Origin: Bolinopsis microptera
Taxonomy: Eukaryota; Ctenophora; Tentaculata; Lobata; Bolinopsidae
Direction: 5' to 3'
Assembly (NCBI RefSeq): GCF_026151205.1
Contig: NC_087082.1
Location: 2,756,001 to 2,820,000, forward strand
DNA length: 64,000 bases
A model generated the notes under the pieces. The model ran no database searches. It was not told the DNA's origin and saw nothing but the letters and a program-made list of their open reading frames with translations. Shown here in pieces: positions 26,201-38,200 of this stretch; the first letter of the stretch is position 1, and every line of letters begins with the position of its first letter. The position numbers were made by a program, and so were the translations under genes.

Positions 26201-29200
26201 GACCAAATTTACTGACATGTTCAGTCTGTAAATCAGCTTGGTATTGTAATGTTCAATGTCAGAAGAAGGACTGGAAAAGTCACAAACAGTGCTGCAGAAA
26301 GTTCGGTACTGAAGCACAAAAGGGGCATGATGAAACAGGGGAAGAACAGACTTCACGTACTTGCCTAGATAGGGTGTGCGCATCTTGTGGCAAAACAGGG
26401 ATAAAGTTACGAATATGTGAAGCTTGTAAATCAGTGAGATATTGCAGCTCTGCTTGCCAGTTTAGAGATTGGGGGACTCATGAAAAAGACTGCGGAGCGG
26501 TAAAAGTTTATCCGGAGATTTATTTCTACGAGGGAACTATGGATAGAAATTTCGTAACCGGCAGAGTCACCACACCCGAAAGAGAAAATTGTGAAAAGTT
26601 TATCGGTAAGGAAATGAACATGATAGTAAAGATTCAAACCACTCTAGACAAGCAAGACTTAAAGTCATACATGAGGGTCTACAACGAATTTTGTCACTAC
26701 GATGTTAAAATAGGAGTGTATGACAAAAACTATGACATCATCTATGAAAAGGTTCTTAAAGATGGACTGCCATGTGTTCAGAAACATCCTCTCTTTAGGA
26801 AACTATATTGTAAGGCCCACCTTAATCCTGACTTTTCTCTGGATTTATACCTCAACTGCACCTACAGCATAACACACTGGTAATATTCTTCTTGGTATGT
26901 ACTTGAAAACGGGACTTGTAAAAAGAATTTATTATTATTATTATACCAAATTCTCATATCTTTCATAACATAATTTGATATTTACTGTGTATTTTTTCTC
27001 TGGCTGAATCGTTCACCTATCACGTAAGCATAGGGGAGGGGGTTTGGAAAAGCTTACGGAGCTATTTGTAAAAGGGCTTACGGAGGGGGCGGGGGTGCAG
27101 GTGGTGTCAAAAAATTGCCAATAAAACATGTGGCCTTAAAATTATTATTTATCTTCATTCCAATGATGCTTCAAAAACCATTGAAAAACTCACGGGCTAA
27201 GGATCACACTATATATCTTGATAAAAGGCTGAATTTGTGGAAATCTGGTGACTTAACTGCTATAATCAGTGAAGGGCGTGAGATTCAGAACCGACTTGAA
27301 GAGGCACGTAAAGCCCAGGAGAGATCCCTTGCCACCAGGTTTGCACAGCTTATGATCCACGGCAAAGTATCAGCAGCAACCAGGCTCATCAACCGACAAT
27401 GTGGAGGACTGTTGGATGTTGATGAAATGGTCATTGAACAACTAAAGGAAAAGCACCCCTCTGCTAAGTCTGCAACAGATGAAATTCTGATCACAGGTGA
27501 TAAAGCAGCAGTTGAAGAAGTTATATTTGAAGCCATTGACTCAAAATTAGTGAAAAAGGCTGCTAAGCTGACATCAGGCTCAGGTGGCCCAACGCTTGTA
27601 GACTCTGAGTGCTGGCAACACATCTTATGCTGTTGTGCTTTTAGAAATTCCCAGGATCTTCTCGCTGAAGCAATTGCCAGATTAGCCAGGCGCATATGTA
27701 CTCAAGATATTAATTTCCAATCAATAGCAGTGCTTACAGCTGGTAGACTGGTTCCCCTAGATAAATGTCCAGGCCTTAGGCCAATTGGTATTGGTGAGAT
27801 CTTGAGACGGATTATTGGGAAGTGTGTGATGATGGTGTTAAAGAAAGATGTTCAGAAGGATGCAGGACCACTTCAAACATGTGCAGGTCACGAAGGGGGA
27901 ATTGAAGCAGCAATACACGCTATGGCAGAGGTTCATGATAACAAGGACACGGAAGCCATTTTGCTAGTGGATGCTTCCAACGCATTCAACGCTCTCAACA
28001 GGACCGCTGCTACCAACAACATGCAGTACGTTTGCCCACCACTTGCTAAATACTTTGAGAACACCTACAGGGAACCAACAGACCTCTATGTAGCTAATAG
28101 CAAGGGAGTGATCATCAAGAGCAGTGAAGGTTTCACTCAAGGAGACAATATTGCCACTGGTGGATATGCTCTTAGCACCAAGCCACTTATTGACCGCCTG
28201 CGAAACATTATCAAGCAAGTGTGGTTTGCAGATGATAGTGCTGCTGGTGGGAAATTGGAAGCAGTGTATAAGTGGTGGAAGGAGTTGCTCCAAGTAGGAC
28301 CCAAGTATGGTTATTTTCCTAATCCATCTAAGAGCATTCTAGTAGTAAAGGACCCTCAGATGATTGACCAGGCCAAGGCACTGTTTGGAGAGTTCAATAT
28401 GCAAATAACATCAGGTACCAGGCATCTTGGAGCAGTACTTGGCAATACAGGTGTCAAAGATCAGTACATTACCGATAAGGTTCAAGGGTGGTGTGACGAC
28501 ATCAAGATGCTAGCTGATATTGCAGAATCTGAGCCTCAAGCAGCCTACTCAGCCTACATCTCTGGCATCCAACACAGATGGAAGTTTGTTCAAAGGACTG
28601 TGCCCCACATCTCTGAAGCCATGGAGCCGCTAGAACATGAGATAAGACAAAAGCTCCTGCCAAAGATGCTGGGCAGGGAGATCTCAGACTTAGAAAGAGA
28701 CGTGTTAAGTCTACCAATAAGATTGGGAGGATTGGGCATTGGTAAACCCCACGAAGAATGCCACTCTGAGTATACAGCCTCCAAGCTACTCACCACTGAG
28801 CTAACAAAAGCAATAGTGGACCAACAGGAAGTTTACACTGCATCCAGTAACCTCACCAAATCGGGGAAAGAAATGATCAAAACATTGAAGAATTCCGAGC
28901 TCCAAGCCAAGTTTATTGCTATAGCTGAAAGATGTGGCACCTCCTCTAAGAGAGCATTACTAGCAGCAAAAGAAAAGGGAGCGTCCATTTGACTTAACAC
29001 ATTGCCACTTCAGCAGTATGGCTACACTCTGAACAAAGAGGAGTTTCGAGACAGTGTCTGCTTACGCTACAGTTGGTGGATACCAAACACTCCCATCACC
29101 TGTGGATGTGGGAAAACAAGTGATCTTGACCACCTTCTCACCTGTAAGCTAGGGGGCTACGTGATAATGACCCACAACAACATCAGAGACACAATGGCAA

Positions 29201-32200
29201 ATCTCCTTCGTGAGGTATGTCATGATGTAAAAGTTGAACCCCAGCTACAGAAGGTAAATGAGGGTGACTGCCTCAACCCCAAGACTATAACAGGTGACCA
29301 AGCTCGGCTTGATGTATCTGCTAGAGGAGTTTGGACTCCATTTGATAAGACCTTTCTTGACATAAGGGTTTCACACCCCAATTGCTTATCAAACAGGACA
29401 AAAACTCTTCAAGAAGTATACGAAGAGAACGAGAAGGAGAAGAAGGACGAGTACTTGGAGAGAGTGTTGAATGTGGAGAAGGCTACCTTCACCCCGGCTG
29501 TATTCCTCACATCTGGAGGAATGTCTAAAGAGTGTAAGCAGTTCGTCAACAGAGTAGCAGACCTCATTGCAAGAAAAAGGAAGGAAAGGTACTGCGATGT
29601 AGTAAGACACGTGAGAACTAGGATAAGATTTGCAATGTTGAGAACAACTCTTATTGCTCTACGAGGGTACCGAGGAAAGAAGGTGGACACCAAACGTGAG
29701 ATTCAGCTATCAGAAGTTTCATACAACCTCATCCCTGCCCCTATAATGGAGTAGATCATGTGTTTTGTTAAAATGCTTTTGAAAAAATTATTGGTAGCAA
29801 TGAATTGTGCTCTGGCAATTGCAACACTTAAAATTTTATAGTGCTCTGCCAATTGCATCACTTGATTTAATTGAATGTATATATACTGTTTGACACACTT
29901 TTCACTAGAAGTAAAAAATAAAAATAAAACATGTAAACGATCTCTTACAAAGTAAATGTACCCCTCAATTAAACTGACTTATACCTGCTGGAAAGCGCGG
30001 CAACTATCAAGGAACTTGTTGACGTCAGGTATCAGTACGGACAGGAAGTTCTGAAGTTCAGTCAGCTGAACAGTGGTTCCCGGACCAGGTACGGACAGTT
30101 TCTGCTCCACAAACGTCACCACTTGCTGTCTGAATACGGTCATTGAGCCGGACATATCGTCTAGTACCTGGTGTGGGTTTAGGGCTTACGGAGCGGGGTC
30201 TAGGGCTTATGGAGGGGGCCGGCTGGTGAGTGGGTGGGAAGGGCGTAGGGTCAATGTAACACCCCTTAAAACTCTAGAGATTAAGATGGAAAAATGAACT
30301 TCTTATGGTACTGGTAGCAGCATGCGTTAATTACGATGATTGTAAGTTTTAAACGTTATCAGGTCGGCCCATGGTGATATTTTCTTGCGCGTGCGAGAGA
30401 GGATCCCTGATGTCCTTTCTAGTTGTAATCTCCGGATTATGATTAATCACTCAACACTCAACTATCACGTGACTTTTCTAACCATTCTCTAGGTGGCCCT
30501 AAACGACTATTCGAAACCCTAACCCTCTAATCTGATCCCAACCAAATCCCTATTAAGAGTGTTGTACTCTCCTTTCACGAGTGTACACGTCATTTTAGAC
30601 TACTAGTCCTTCTTCCTATGGTTTTATTGGCCTTTTGTTCTATACCTCATTACACACGGTTAGCAAGCTGTCAAGGAACCCTCTTAAAGTGCTTCAAGCA
30701 AAAGCTACTTCTAACACAGTGGCTTTATTATGTCCTTGCCATGAAGATGGCGAACTTGCTGGCGTGCGTACCTCTCCTTAAAGCTTTTACAATAGGACAC
30801 GGCGATGCTTCTGTTGGCTGTCACCAGCTCACGTACCCGAGATATATGCGCCTGCAATAAAGCCTGAAACTGATGGAGGTCTCCACAGGTTTTTGCTTCT
30901 TTCTTCAGACCTTCAAGGATAATCGGGACCTTTCTTGGTTTATACTCGTTAGTCGTGCTACCAACTCTAAAGGTATCGTCTGTCTCTTAGTACCAAACTC
31001 CATCTTCCTATCAGGAACAGGGATTTTAACGAGATCCTCCAACACTGTAGGATGTGGAGTAGACGGAGGGAGAGGAGGATTATTTTCCTTTGTGACACAG
31101 ATAATCTCAAGGTACTTCGGAGGTGGATCGCCTCTGATAGTTCGAATAATCTTCACAGTAACAGGAAAATTAGGTTTCGGACGTTGGTATTCTATCTCTG
31201 GGGGGGGGCCTAATTTTGCCCTATTTTCATATTATTTTAAATTTGTGGCTACCTTACTCTGTCAGTACACTTACCAAGGAACATGTGGGCCCATTAAAGC
31301 AAGAAAATCAATGACTATCGCATAAAAAAAATCCATAATTTATGCAAATTCGGCCTATCGTCCATTTTTGGGTTTCAGGCCTGCTGGGGAAATGACCATT
31401 TGTGAGCACCTCTTGGTACTTTTAGTTTTAGCATCAACTGAGGTGTTCAGGAGTAAGATGAGACAAAAAGAAACAGTTTGCAATCAAATTCATGACAAAA
31501 GGCCCAGCGCTCCGAATGGTGGACGAGCCCATAATTTGAGGACTATTTCGGACAATTTTTGACATTTTAAAAATGAGGACTCAAAATGGTTTGCTTAAGT
31601 TTTCAGAAGTCACATACGAATCTCCCAACCCTCCTTGGTATAGTAAATATACTAAGACACGAGTACCATTAAAGGAAAGTTGAGGAAATGAGGAGGGTTT
31701 CTCACTGGGGCGTCTTTTTTGGGACACCTGTATATCATCAGCTATAACCACATGACCATAATTTGCACGAAAACAACAGTTTATAAACATCTAACCTTTC
31801 TTTCCTCTCAGTCTCTACAGAAGAAGCTGGAAGAGAGAAAAGAACATAAAAAGGAACCGGACTTTTTGAAAGACCTATTGAGAGACGTTCTGGAAGATGT
31901 GGGTCCCAGTATGCTCATGAGCTCAACATGCCAAACTGTGAGTACTGCAGAGTGGGGATATGACATAGCCGATAGGAAAGAGAGCTGGAGGAAAATATTT
32001 AGTTAGATCTACGATTTATTTGGAGGAAAGAGAGCTGGAGGGAAATATTTAGTTAGATCTACGTTTTATTTGGATTAAAATATTAAATAGCAACATGAGT
32101 TATTGTTATATCAGGTTGCATTTTCTCTTGGAGCACTGTCGACAATGCCGGCAGTGCAGAACTTTGCTTGGAATGCAGCGCTGGCAGTCTTCATTGATTT

Positions 32201-35200
32201 CCTTTTCCAAATCTCAGCTTTTGTTGTTATCTTGACTATCGACACTAAACGAGAACTCGCTAGCAGGTTAGTTACATTTCATTGTTTTTATCTCTTGATT
32301 TATCCGTATTGGGTTGGTGATGCGACGATCTTTTTTGTTTTACTTTCATAGTCATAGTTATAGCTGTATAACTATAATGGTTATATTTATCTTTAAATTC
32401 ATCATTCCTATTTCCTCCATTCTATAGTGGACCCCGACTGCAGTTATATACACCTTTTTGTAAAAATTTGTCACAGTTTTTCAATCACAACAAATCAATA
32501 CTCACAATTCACATACATATTATGCAGCTAATTTAAAAGTCTTCTGCCAACAATCTACATGTGGAGGCTACAACTTTGTGATTTGAACAGCCCGCAAAAA
32601 ACTGTTTTGAATGAACTTGTGATTGCTTCCTTTGCTTTGGCGGCAAACAATCCTAGTTTCACGACAAATAATGCTATTCCGTCAGTGACATCACCAACTT
32701 CTTTGTGCAGACACAACAGTTTCGTTTCGTCCTCTCCCCCTAAAAAGAGTTTTTTAAGGAGCGGGAGGAAATATTTAAGCTTATTAGTAACTAAAATGAA
32801 GTGCAGGCAATCTTCATATTAAAGATGTCACGTGACATATGATTCAGACAGTGTTAATGGTAAAACAAATTCGGATGTTAAATTCTGTTGAATAGAGCCT
32901 CAGCCTCGCGTTTTACGATCAACTATCAAGTTTTTGACTAAACAGAATTGACCGACATTGAGAATCACATACAGAAATTTAATTTTTTTTTATTGAAAAT
33001 CTTTTCAAACAATACATACATGATTACACAATCGAATGAAATAAAATTGTTTACGAATTCTCTAAAATACGTTTAAATATCTTGAACGTACTGTATAATC
33101 AGAACACATGATATGTGAAACAATTAATTATTATTATCACTTCGAGATGGCAGGGCCTACTCTCATGCTGTCTATAGGTGATGATTAATCCTTGAAAAAT
33201 TCAATGTGGATACATGCGAATATATATTCTAAATAACATAATATGTGTATGAACAATTTCACTTGCAAAACATGGCCCGTAGAGCAAGAAAGATAAATCA
33301 AATTACAACAAATTAAAATAAGGTACGCTCAGAAAACATACCGTAAACTAAAAATATGCACATAAAATATGGATTATTAGGACAGTGTAAAAATTACCTT
33401 TGCAGTCGAAGACTCCATCGCAGATTCTACCTCTTGGCACACACGTACCAGACTCATAATCACAAATCATCCCTCCACAATCCTTATTGATTGGTGGACT
33501 TGTGGGCTCATCCGGGTAAACAATAATTACACCATTAACAACCCCCTGATCAAACCCATCACTTCTGCTGTGGTTGTACCCAGTATTTCCGTCACAACTC
33601 GATTCGTCAGTTCCTTCCGGACAATCGTCCACGAAATCACAAAACCAGTCCTCTGACACACACTCTTCAGGGTAACCAGGACAGGGGACTTTTCCAGATA
33701 TGGAGCATTTTTCGGGTTCTTCGGTGGAGGATATAGAAGGACTGGATTCGGAACTTGTGCTAGTTTTGGACGTGGTTGAAAAAGGGGTGCTGGAGGAGAG
33801 ACTTGGGGTGGTGCTTGAAGATGAAGTTGAGGATGTTGTTGTGCCTGAAGATGAAGTTGAGGATGTTGTTGTATCTGAAGATGAGGTCGGGGATATCGGT
33901 GTGCTCGAAGATGAAGTTGAGGATGTTGTTGTGCCTGAAGATGAAGCTGAGGATGTTGTTGTGCCTGAAGATGAAGTTGAGGATGTTGTTGTGCCTGAAG
34001 ATGAACTTGGGGATGTTTTTGTGCCTGAAGATGAAGTTGAGGATGTTGTTGTGCCTGAAGATGAACTTGGGGATGTTTTTGTGCCTGAAGATGAAGTTGA
34101 GGATGTTTCTGTGCCTGAAGATGAAGTTGAGGATGTTGTTGTGCTTGAAGATGAAGTTGAGGATGTTGTTGTGCCTGAAGATGAACTTGGGGATGTTGTT
34201 GTGCTTGAAGATGAAGTTGAGGATGTTGTTGTGCCTGAAGATGAAGTTGAGGATGTTGTTGTGCTTGAAGATGAAGTTGAGGATGTTGTTGTGCCTGAAT
34301 ATGAAGTTGGGGATGTTGTTGTGCTTGAAGATGATGTTGAGGATGTTGTTGTGCCTGAAGAAGACGTTGGGGACGTTGTTGTGCCTGAAGATGAAGTTGG
34401 GGATGTTGTTGTGCCTGAGGATGAAGCAGCAGATGTTGTCGATTTTGTAGCAGTTGTCGAACTTGTGCTTGTGGCAGGAAATGTGGTTGAAGGACTACTG
34501 CTTTTAGTCGTGAATATTGCTGAAGGACTACTGCTGGTGTCTGAAGTTGAAACAGCTGTTGTTGATTCTAAGGTTACTGTTGTTGCATTTGAGGCAATGG
34601 TGACAGCTTCATCAGCACCAGAAGTTATTATATCTTTAGCAGAGGGTTCTGTAGAATCTTCATTCGAGATTGCAGCTGATGCCACGAGATTTGTGCAAAG
34701 AATCCAAATGATAAATCTAAGTTGTATCCATCTAATTCGCATTTTCCTTGTGTAAATCGAATTTAAAGGTTCCTACAATCTCAAGTAGAACAATTGAACT
34801 GCAAAGGAATGTTTGAATTAAGAGTGATGATAAGGAGCACAAATAAAACAACAAATATTCATGCCATGAGGAGGAGAATTAAAATATTAGAGTTGGTCAA
34901 ATTAACGGGTGTGAGCATTGTTCTGGTATATTACACTGGTTACTATTAAAGTGGGTCCACACTCCACAGATTTCCATGATGGAGATAGTGTTTACTGTGT
35001 TGAGAACGTGTATATTGTATAAACTAAGGACTAGGAACCGACCGGATTGGGGTTTTGGCTGCCGGACCGGATTCAGCCGGATTTGGATCTCAAATCCGGC
35101 AAGCCGGATTTTGCCGGACCGGAACCGGTGGTTTTAGAGTGAAATAAAAGGCAGCCGGATTTTGCCGGATTTTGCCTGTTTTTGCCGGATGTTGCCGGAA

Positions 35201-38200
35201 AATTTCCTTCCTTTCCACGCCTAATCTTCATCGAGCACTTCTTGCAGCTTGCATAAGGGATCCCATTTTCTTCAGAGTAGAACAACCAGACGGACGATGT
35301 TTTAGATTTACTACTACTCGACTCGACTTAGGGCGGCTTCAACGTCCGAACAGATATAGTTTTTTTACAAATCTTCCTATCTACTACTAGACATTGCTTA
35401 AACAAGCAGTACGTAGCAGACACAATATAACACGAGTAGACACGAGTCACGACACTGGACGAGTAATAATCAGAAATGATATCTAATTGGCATATGCTGC
35501 CAGACCCCTGATTGAGCGCGTTTGTGCGAATTCCCTTTTTTCATGCAAGTCTGAGTATCATTGGGTCACGTGACTTACAACCAGAGGTGCTTAATAAGGT
35601 TGTTCGTAAGCAGGCACTGTCTAGTACAGTACTAATCACCGTCTGGCGTCTAGAGCTGAGTCACGTGATTGCAGTAATGAGCTAATTAAGTAGCTACCCA
35701 GACCCTGAACACGTGACCTTCATATTTCGTATTTCATAATCAGAAGGTTAAATACTGCCAATTTTGCGATTATAGCCGGGGGCTAGCCCAGGGAGGTGGC
35801 CCAAAATATTTTCCGGTTTTTTCTAAGTCCGCACCTACCCCTCGATACACTATTCTGTATTCTGGACTCAAGGTTTCCCCCGGTAATGCGATCTCGGAAG
35901 GCAGGCCTCCCCTTTGCAACACGAGCTCGGAAGCGGGAGCTCTCGATACAGGAGGTACGTCTCGAGAACGACTCGGACCGAAAACTTTTAAGTTAAAATT
36001 TTTCGAAGTTTTTCTGAAAACCACTTTTTTCCACGATTCAGGCTACCCTGTTCATTATTAGCCGAAAATATTTTTTCGGTTTTTCGAAGTCCCCACCTAC
36101 CCCTCGATACACAATTCTGGACTCGAGGTTTCCCCTGGTAATGTGATCTCGAAAGGCAGGCCTCCCCTTTGCAATACGAGCTCGGAAGCGGGAGCTCTCG
36201 ATACAGGAGGTACGTCTCGAGAACGACTCGGACCGAAAAACTTTTAAGTCAAAATTTTTTAAATGTTTTTCTGAAAACCACTTTTTTTCCACGATTCAGG
36301 CTACCCTGTTCATTATTAGCCGAAAATATTTTTTCGGTTTTTCGAAGTCCGCACCTACCCATCGATACACAATTCTGGACTCGAGGTTTCCCCCGGTAAT
36401 GTGATCTTGGAAGGCAGGCCTCCCCTTTGCAACACGAGCTCGGAAGCGGGAGCTCTCGATACAAGAGGTACGTCTCGAGAACGACTCGGACCGAAAAACT
36501 TCTAAGTCAAAATTTTTTAAAAGCTTTTCTGAAAACCACTTTTTTTCCACGATTCAGGCTACCCTGTTCATTATTAGCCGAAAATATTTTTTCGGTTTTT
36601 CGAAGTCCGCACCTACCCATCGATACACAATTCTGGACTCGAAGTTTCCCCCGGTAATGTGATCTTGGAAGGCAGGCCTCCCCTTTGCAACACGAGCTCG
36701 GAAGCGGGAGCTCTCGATACAGGAGGTACGTCTCGAGAACGACTCGGACCGAAAAACTTCTAAGTCAAAATTTTTTAAAAGCTTTTCTGAAAACCACTTT
36801 TTTTTCCACGATTCAGGCTACCCTGTTCATTATTAGCCGAAAATATTTTTTCGGTTTTTCGAAGTCCGCACCTACCCATCGATACACAATTCTGGACTCG
36901 AAGTTTCCCCCGGTAATGTGATCTTGGAAGGCAGGCCTCCCCTTTGCAACACGAGCTCGGAAGCGGGAGCTCTCGATACAGGAGGTACGTCTCGAGAACG
37001 ACTCGGACCGAAAAACTTCTAAGTCAAAATTTTTTAAAAGCTTTTCTGAAAACCACTTTTTTTTCCACGATTCAGGCTACCCTGTTCATTATTAGCCGAA
37101 AATATTTTTTCGGTTTTTCGAAGTCCGCACCTACCCATCGATACACAATTCTGGACTCGAAGTTTCCCCCGGTAATGTGATCTTGGAAGGCAGGCCTCCC
37201 CTTTGCAACACGAGCTCGGAAGCGGGAGCTCTCGATACAGGAGGTACGTCTCGAGAACGACTCGGACCGAAAAACTTCTAAGTCAAAATTTTTTAAAAGC
37301 TTTTCTGAAAACCACTTTTTTTCCACGATTCAGGCTACCCTGTTCATTATTAGCCGAAAATATTGTTTTGATTTTTTTCGGTAAAAAAAACTGAAATCCG
37401 GCAAAAATCCGGCAAATTTTTTTCCAGCCGGAGCCGGAACCGGAACCGGATTTTGAAGCCGGATATCCGGCCGGAACCGGATTCAGCCGGATTTCCGGTC
37501 GGTTCCTACTAAGGACCCATCATCATAATGTTGAATAATATCAAATATGGAGTTGGTTAAATCTTCCGGCAAGGCAGGGAAGAAGGAATTAAATAATAGC
37601 AGTTTCAAAAGTTGAGTATTTTTTTACAGGAGCGACATCAGCTGTTACAAGTTGAGAGATGCTGACATGAGAAATAGAAAGGGACCAGTTCGTTACTTTA
37701 TACAGAACATTTGGGCGGAGACGCTCTTTACCGAATCTTACCTTGGCAAAATTGTAAGTCATTCGTAAGTTATTTGTTACGGGCAGGATTATTTACTGCC
37801 AGTTTTCATCTTTTTTATACATATGTATAGCGGAATTTTGAACAGATAAAGTTTTTTTAAATATTTTTCCATGATAGGAATTTGCTATTATTTGCTATAT
37901 TAGTGTATCGCCGATTAAATTTCAAAATCTCAGCGCGGATGACAGACAATTATTTATTGAAACTGTCCCTTGTACTCAGTCAGAGTTTTATACCATTAAG
38001 ATTTAAGGCACTACTATTAATATTATTACGATAACGATCTACTCCCGAACATGGTAAAGTGTACTGAATATTTAAAAATCAGATAAAACAAGCTGAGAGT
38101 TGTGGCTTGTTTTCAAATCACCACCTGTCAGGTCCGAGCACTGCTCGTCTCCTTCTTCCTGGTTTGCACTCTGATGAGCGGTGTTCTCATCACCCACACG

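Larger units (their letters stand above)
20430..31730. mobile_element. 11.3-kb block with mariner-like terminal repeats filling NPC1 intron 33
   Basis: The left end is CAGGGTGTCCCAAAAAAGAC and the right end is the reverse complement of CAGGTGTCCCAAAAAAGACG. Both are flanked by TA (20428-20429 and 31731-31732), as expected for Tc1/mariner insertion. No transposase of that family is visible. Instead the block holds a palindromic mosaic, a small MITE, a MYND gene, a LINE and exons of an unknown minus-strand gene. It may be one mariner-type element enlarged by nested insertions, or two solo ends that chance to be inverted. Removing it leaves an intron of about 120 bp. Confidence 0.6.

Noticed and set aside
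32559-32822. 87-codon plus-strand frame, also open on the minus strand
   Set aside because: Neither strand shows a domain, firm splice sites or a signal peptide. It could be a terminal exon of the mucin gene, but the join is not convincing.
33700-34755. A 351-codon plus-strand frame rich in Val/Glu/Asp repeats, and a second overlapping Leu/Cys/Met/Lys-rich frame
   Set aside because: Both are antisense by-products of the 30-bp minisatellite, which has no stop in several frames. The minus strand has a signal peptide and LDLa domains.
35770-37394. A ladder of 60-84 codon frames on both strands
   Set aside because: They recur once per 258-bp satellite unit inside the hAT element and carry no domain.
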